Assembly: GCA_948528155.1 (NCBI GenBank)
Contig: CAOSZT010000071.1
Location: forward strand, 1-6,877
DNA from: an uncultured Clostridia bacterium
Lineage (GTDB): Bacteria; Bacillota; Clostridia; TANB77; CAG-508
Reading direction: 5' to 3'
Length of the DNA: 6,877 nucleotides
Part shown: piece after piece, positions 4,852-6,877 of the stretch
Layout: every line of letters starts with the position of its first letter
Numbering within the stretch: position 1 is the stretch's first letter
Program-made: the position numbers and the translations under genes
Notes under the pieces: model-generated
The model's input: only the letters and a program-made list of their open reading frames with translations
Told to the model about the DNA's origin: nothing
The model's database searches: none

Positions 4852-6705
4852 TTATTTATCATCTTCTACTTTATAATCAGCATCATAAACATTTCCATTA
4901 TCACCATTTGCTCCATTATCTTCTCCAGCTGTTGCATTTGGATCAACACCTGCACCTTGAGTTCCATTTGGATTTGCACTTTTGTATAATTGTTCTGACA
5001 TGTCATAAAATACTTTTGTTAGTTTTTCTGTTGCTTCTTTAATTTTTTCAGTGTCATTTGTTTCTAGTGCTTTTTTAGTATTATCTATTTCTGTTTCAAC
5101 TTTTGCTTTTTCTTCTCCACTTATTTTGTCTCCTAAATCTGTTAATGTTTTTTCACTGTTGTAAACTAAGCTTTCTGCATTGTTTTTAACTTCAATTTCT
5201 TCTTTTTTCTTTTTGTCTTCTTCTGCATGTGCTTCTGCATCTTTTACTGCTTTGTCTATATCTTCATCTGTTAAGTTTGTTGATGCTGTAATTGCTACAT
5301 CTTGGCTGTTTCCTGTTGCCATATCTTTTGCAGAAACATGAACTATACCATTTGCATCTATATCAAATGTAACTTCAATTTGTGGTACACCTCTTGGTGC
5401 TGCTGGAATTCCTGTTAATTGGAATCTTCCTAATGTTTTATTATATGCTGCCATTTCTCTTTCACCTTGTAAAACGTGAACTTCTACTGATGTTTGACCA
5501 TCTGCTGCTGTTGAGAATATTTGTGATTTTTTTGTTGGTATTGTTGTATTTCTTTCTATTAATTTTGTAAATACTCCACCATATGTTTCAATTCCTAATG
5601 ATAGTGGTGTTACATCAAGTAATACTAAATCTTTTACATCTCCTGAAAGAACTCCACCTTGAATTGCTGCACCTATTGCAACACATTCATCAGGATTTAT
5701 TCCTTTGTCTGGTTCTTTTCCTGTTATTCTTTTTACAACTTCTTGCACTGCTGGAACTCTTGTAGATCCTCCAACTAATAGTACTTTATGAACATCACTT
5801 GCTGATAAACCTGCATCTTTTAATGCTTGATTTACTGGTCCTGCAGTTGCTTCTACTAAGTCATGTATTAATTCTTCAAATTTTGATCTTGTTAATGTTA
5901 TATCTAAGTGTTTTGGACCTGTTGAATCTGCTGTGATAAATGGTAAGTTTATTTGTGTTTGTTGTACTCCTGATAATTCAATTTTTGCTTTTTCTGCTGC
6001 TTCTTTTAATCTTTGCATTGCCATTTTATCAGTTTTTAAATCAATTCCATTTGATTTTTTGAATTCGTCTACTAAATAATTTATTATAGCATTATCAAAG
6101 TCATCTCCACCTAAGTGTGTATTACCACTTGTAGATAAAACTTCAAATACACCATCACCAATGTCTAATATTGATACGTCAAATGTTCCTCCACCTAAAT
6201 CATATATTAATATTTTTTGATCTTGTTCTTTGTCCATACCATATGCTAATGCTGCTGCTGTTGGCTCATTTATTATTCTTAATACTTCAAGTCCTGCTAT
6301 TTTTCCTGCATCTTTTGTTGCTTGTCTTTGACTGTCATTAAAATATGCTGGTACTGTGATAACTGCTTGTGTTACTTTTTGTCCTAAATAGTTTTCTGCA
6401 TCTGTTTTTAATTTTTGTAATATCATTGCTGATATTTCTTGTGGTGTGAATTTGTCTCCTTCTATTGTTACTTTTTCACTTGTTCCCATTTTCCTTTTTA
6501 TTGATATTACTGTGTTGTCAGGATTTGTTACTGCTTGACGTTTTGCTATTTGCCCTACTAGTCTTTCTCCATTTTTTGAAAATGCTACTACTGATGGTGT
6601 TGTTCTGTTTCCTTCTGCATTTGGTATTACTACTGGCTCTCCTCCTTCCATTACTGATACACATGAATTTGTTGTTCCTAAGTCAATTCCTATAATTTTT
6701 CCCAT
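4852..6705 (-). CDS. dnaK: Chaperone protein DnaK (Hsp70)
   Basis: DnaK is the ATP-driven Hsp70 that binds exposed hydrophobic segments of proteins in the cytoplasm, working with DnaJ and GrpE. The 617-residue protein is complete. The ATPase domain starts GIDLGTTNSC (6-15), with PAYFNDSQRQAT (119-130), INEPTAAALAYG (145-156), IYDLGGGTFDVSILD (167-181) and VGGSTRVPAVQ (311-321). The interdomain linker reaches DVTPLSLGIET (364-374), then the substrate-binding beta domain and the helical lid (about 500-575). The tail is rich in Asn, Gly and Asp and ends VEDDK, a variant of the usual acidic end. It lacks the insertion near residue 80 found in Gram-negative DnaK, which fits a Firmicute. The ATG at 6705 has AAAGGATG (6714-6721) upstream. 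No CIRCE operator or promoter is visible in the short leader, so control probably lies further upstream, beyond the contig edge. Confidence 0.99.
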   Translation of the reverse strand: MGKIIGIDLGTTNSCVSVMEGGEPVVIPNAEGNRTTPSVVAFSKNGERLVGQIAKRQAVTNPDNTVISIKRKMGTSEKVTIEGDKFTPQEISAMILQKLKTDAENYLGQKVTQAVITVPAYFNDSQRQATKDAGKIAGLEVLRIINEPTAAALAYGMDKEQDQKILIYDLGGGTFDVSILDIGDGVFEVLSTSGNTHLGGDDFDNAIINYLVDEFKKSNGIDLKTDKMAMQRLKEAAEKAKIELSGVQQTQINLPFITADSTGPKHLDITLTRSKFEELIHDLVEATAGPVNQALKDAGLSASDVHKVLLVGGSTRVPAVQEVVKRITGKEPDKGINPDECVAIGAAIQGGVLSGDVKDLVLLDVTPLSLGIETYGGVFTKLIERNTTIPTKKSQIFSTAADGQTSVEVHVLQGEREMAAYNKTLGRFQLTGIPAAPRGVPQIEVTFDIDANGIVHVSAKDMATGNSQDVAITASTNLTDEDIDKAVKDAEAHAEEDKKKKEEIEVKNNAESLVYNSEKTLTDLGDKISGEEKAKVETEIDNTKKALETNDTEKIKEATEKLTKVFYDMSEQLYKSANPNGTQGAGVDPNATAGEDNGANGDNGNVYDADYKVEDDK

Positions 6706-6725
6706 TTTTTAATCATCCTTTCTCT

Positions 6726-6877
6726 CCGCTTCGCTTCGTTCATCGTCAATCAAAATTTTCTTCAAAAATTTCGCTTGTCAAATCTTCCTTCGAAGCCTTT
6801 CCGCTTCGCTTCGTTCATCGCCAATCAAAATTTTCTTCAAAAATTTCGCTTGTCAAATCTTCCTTCGAAGCCTTTCC
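6726..6877. repeat. 75-bp direct tandem repeat upstream of dnaK, at the contig edge
   Basis: Copy one spans 6726-6800 and copy two 6801-6875. Bases 6876-6877 begin a third. The copies differ at one position only (T at 6746, C at 6821). A unit is about 39 % G+C by my count, higher than the genes around it. Each unit holds the palindrome CTTCGAAG, a 7-bp stem of AAATTTT and AAAATTT (6753-6759 with 6765-6771), and the iterated CTTCGCTTCG. Where two units meet, CGAAGC (6791-6796) and GCTTCG (6803-6808) form a hairpin with a 6-base loop. The period is a multiple of three, but all three minus-strand frames contain a stop in each full unit, so the array is not a protein repeat. I read it as an intergenic repeat of unknown role in the dnaK leader. 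The repeat probably also explains why assembly stopped here. Confidence 0.9.

Noticed and set aside
4782..4862. N-terminal extension giving a 141-residue protein before the small gene
   Set aside because: The ATG at 4862 overlaps the end of dnaK without a good ribosome-binding site, and the added part runs through the stem-loop. The internal ATG has a near-consensus site.
6776..6781. Perfect -35 hexamer TTGACA on the minus strand in each repeat unit (also 6851-6856)
   Set aside because: At spacings of 16-18 bases the best -10 candidates match only about three of six positions, so no promoter is claimed.
6726..6877. CRISPR-like repeat array
   Set aside because: The units are contiguous and near-identical over all 75 bases, with no variable spacers and no cas genes in view.

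Overview
The window looks like one contig of a low-G+C Firmicute, probably an uncultured gut clostridium. The coding DNA is very A+T-rich, Shine-Dalgarno sites are strong (AGAGGAG, GAGGGAG), DnaK is of the short Gram-positive type, and there is a TagA/MnaA pair as used for Gram-positive wall glycopolymers. All credible genes are on the minus strand, so transcription runs from right to left. I cannot name the genus. An 80-bp piece of mouse B1 SINE near the left edge points to a mouse-associated sample and marks a chimeric contig end.

From right to left: positions 6726-6877 hold two copies of a 75-bp tandem repeat and the first 2 bases of a third, where the contig stops. Then come dnaK (4852-6705), a 70-base gap with a stem-loop (4811-4843), an unrecognised 114-residue gene (4437-4781) and dnaJ (3275-4435). 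The unknown gene sits between the two chaperone genes and its last codons carry the dnaJ ribosome-binding site. This operon ends in a long, probably bidirectional hairpin terminator (3178-3271).

A clear sigma-A type promoter (TAGACA-17-TATAAT, 3097-3125) then starts a second operon: a tagA/wecG-type ManNAc transferase (2305-3042), an mnaA/wecB UDP-GlcNAc 2-epimerase (1202-2305, overlapping the previous stop by one base), and a family 2 glycosyltransferase (185-1177). MnaA makes the UDP-ManNAc donor that TagA adds to lipid-linked GlcNAc, so the pair likely builds the linkage unit of a cell-wall glycopolymer. A next gene seems to begin at position 150 but is cut after ten codons by the B1 sequence.

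No complete new system is evident. The points most worth following are the small gene coupled to dnaJ, the 75-bp repeat in the dnaK leader, the two stem-loops, and the host/bacterium junction. No RNA genes, CRISPR arrays, insertion sequences or CIRCE operator were seen, and hrcA and grpE are not in the window.
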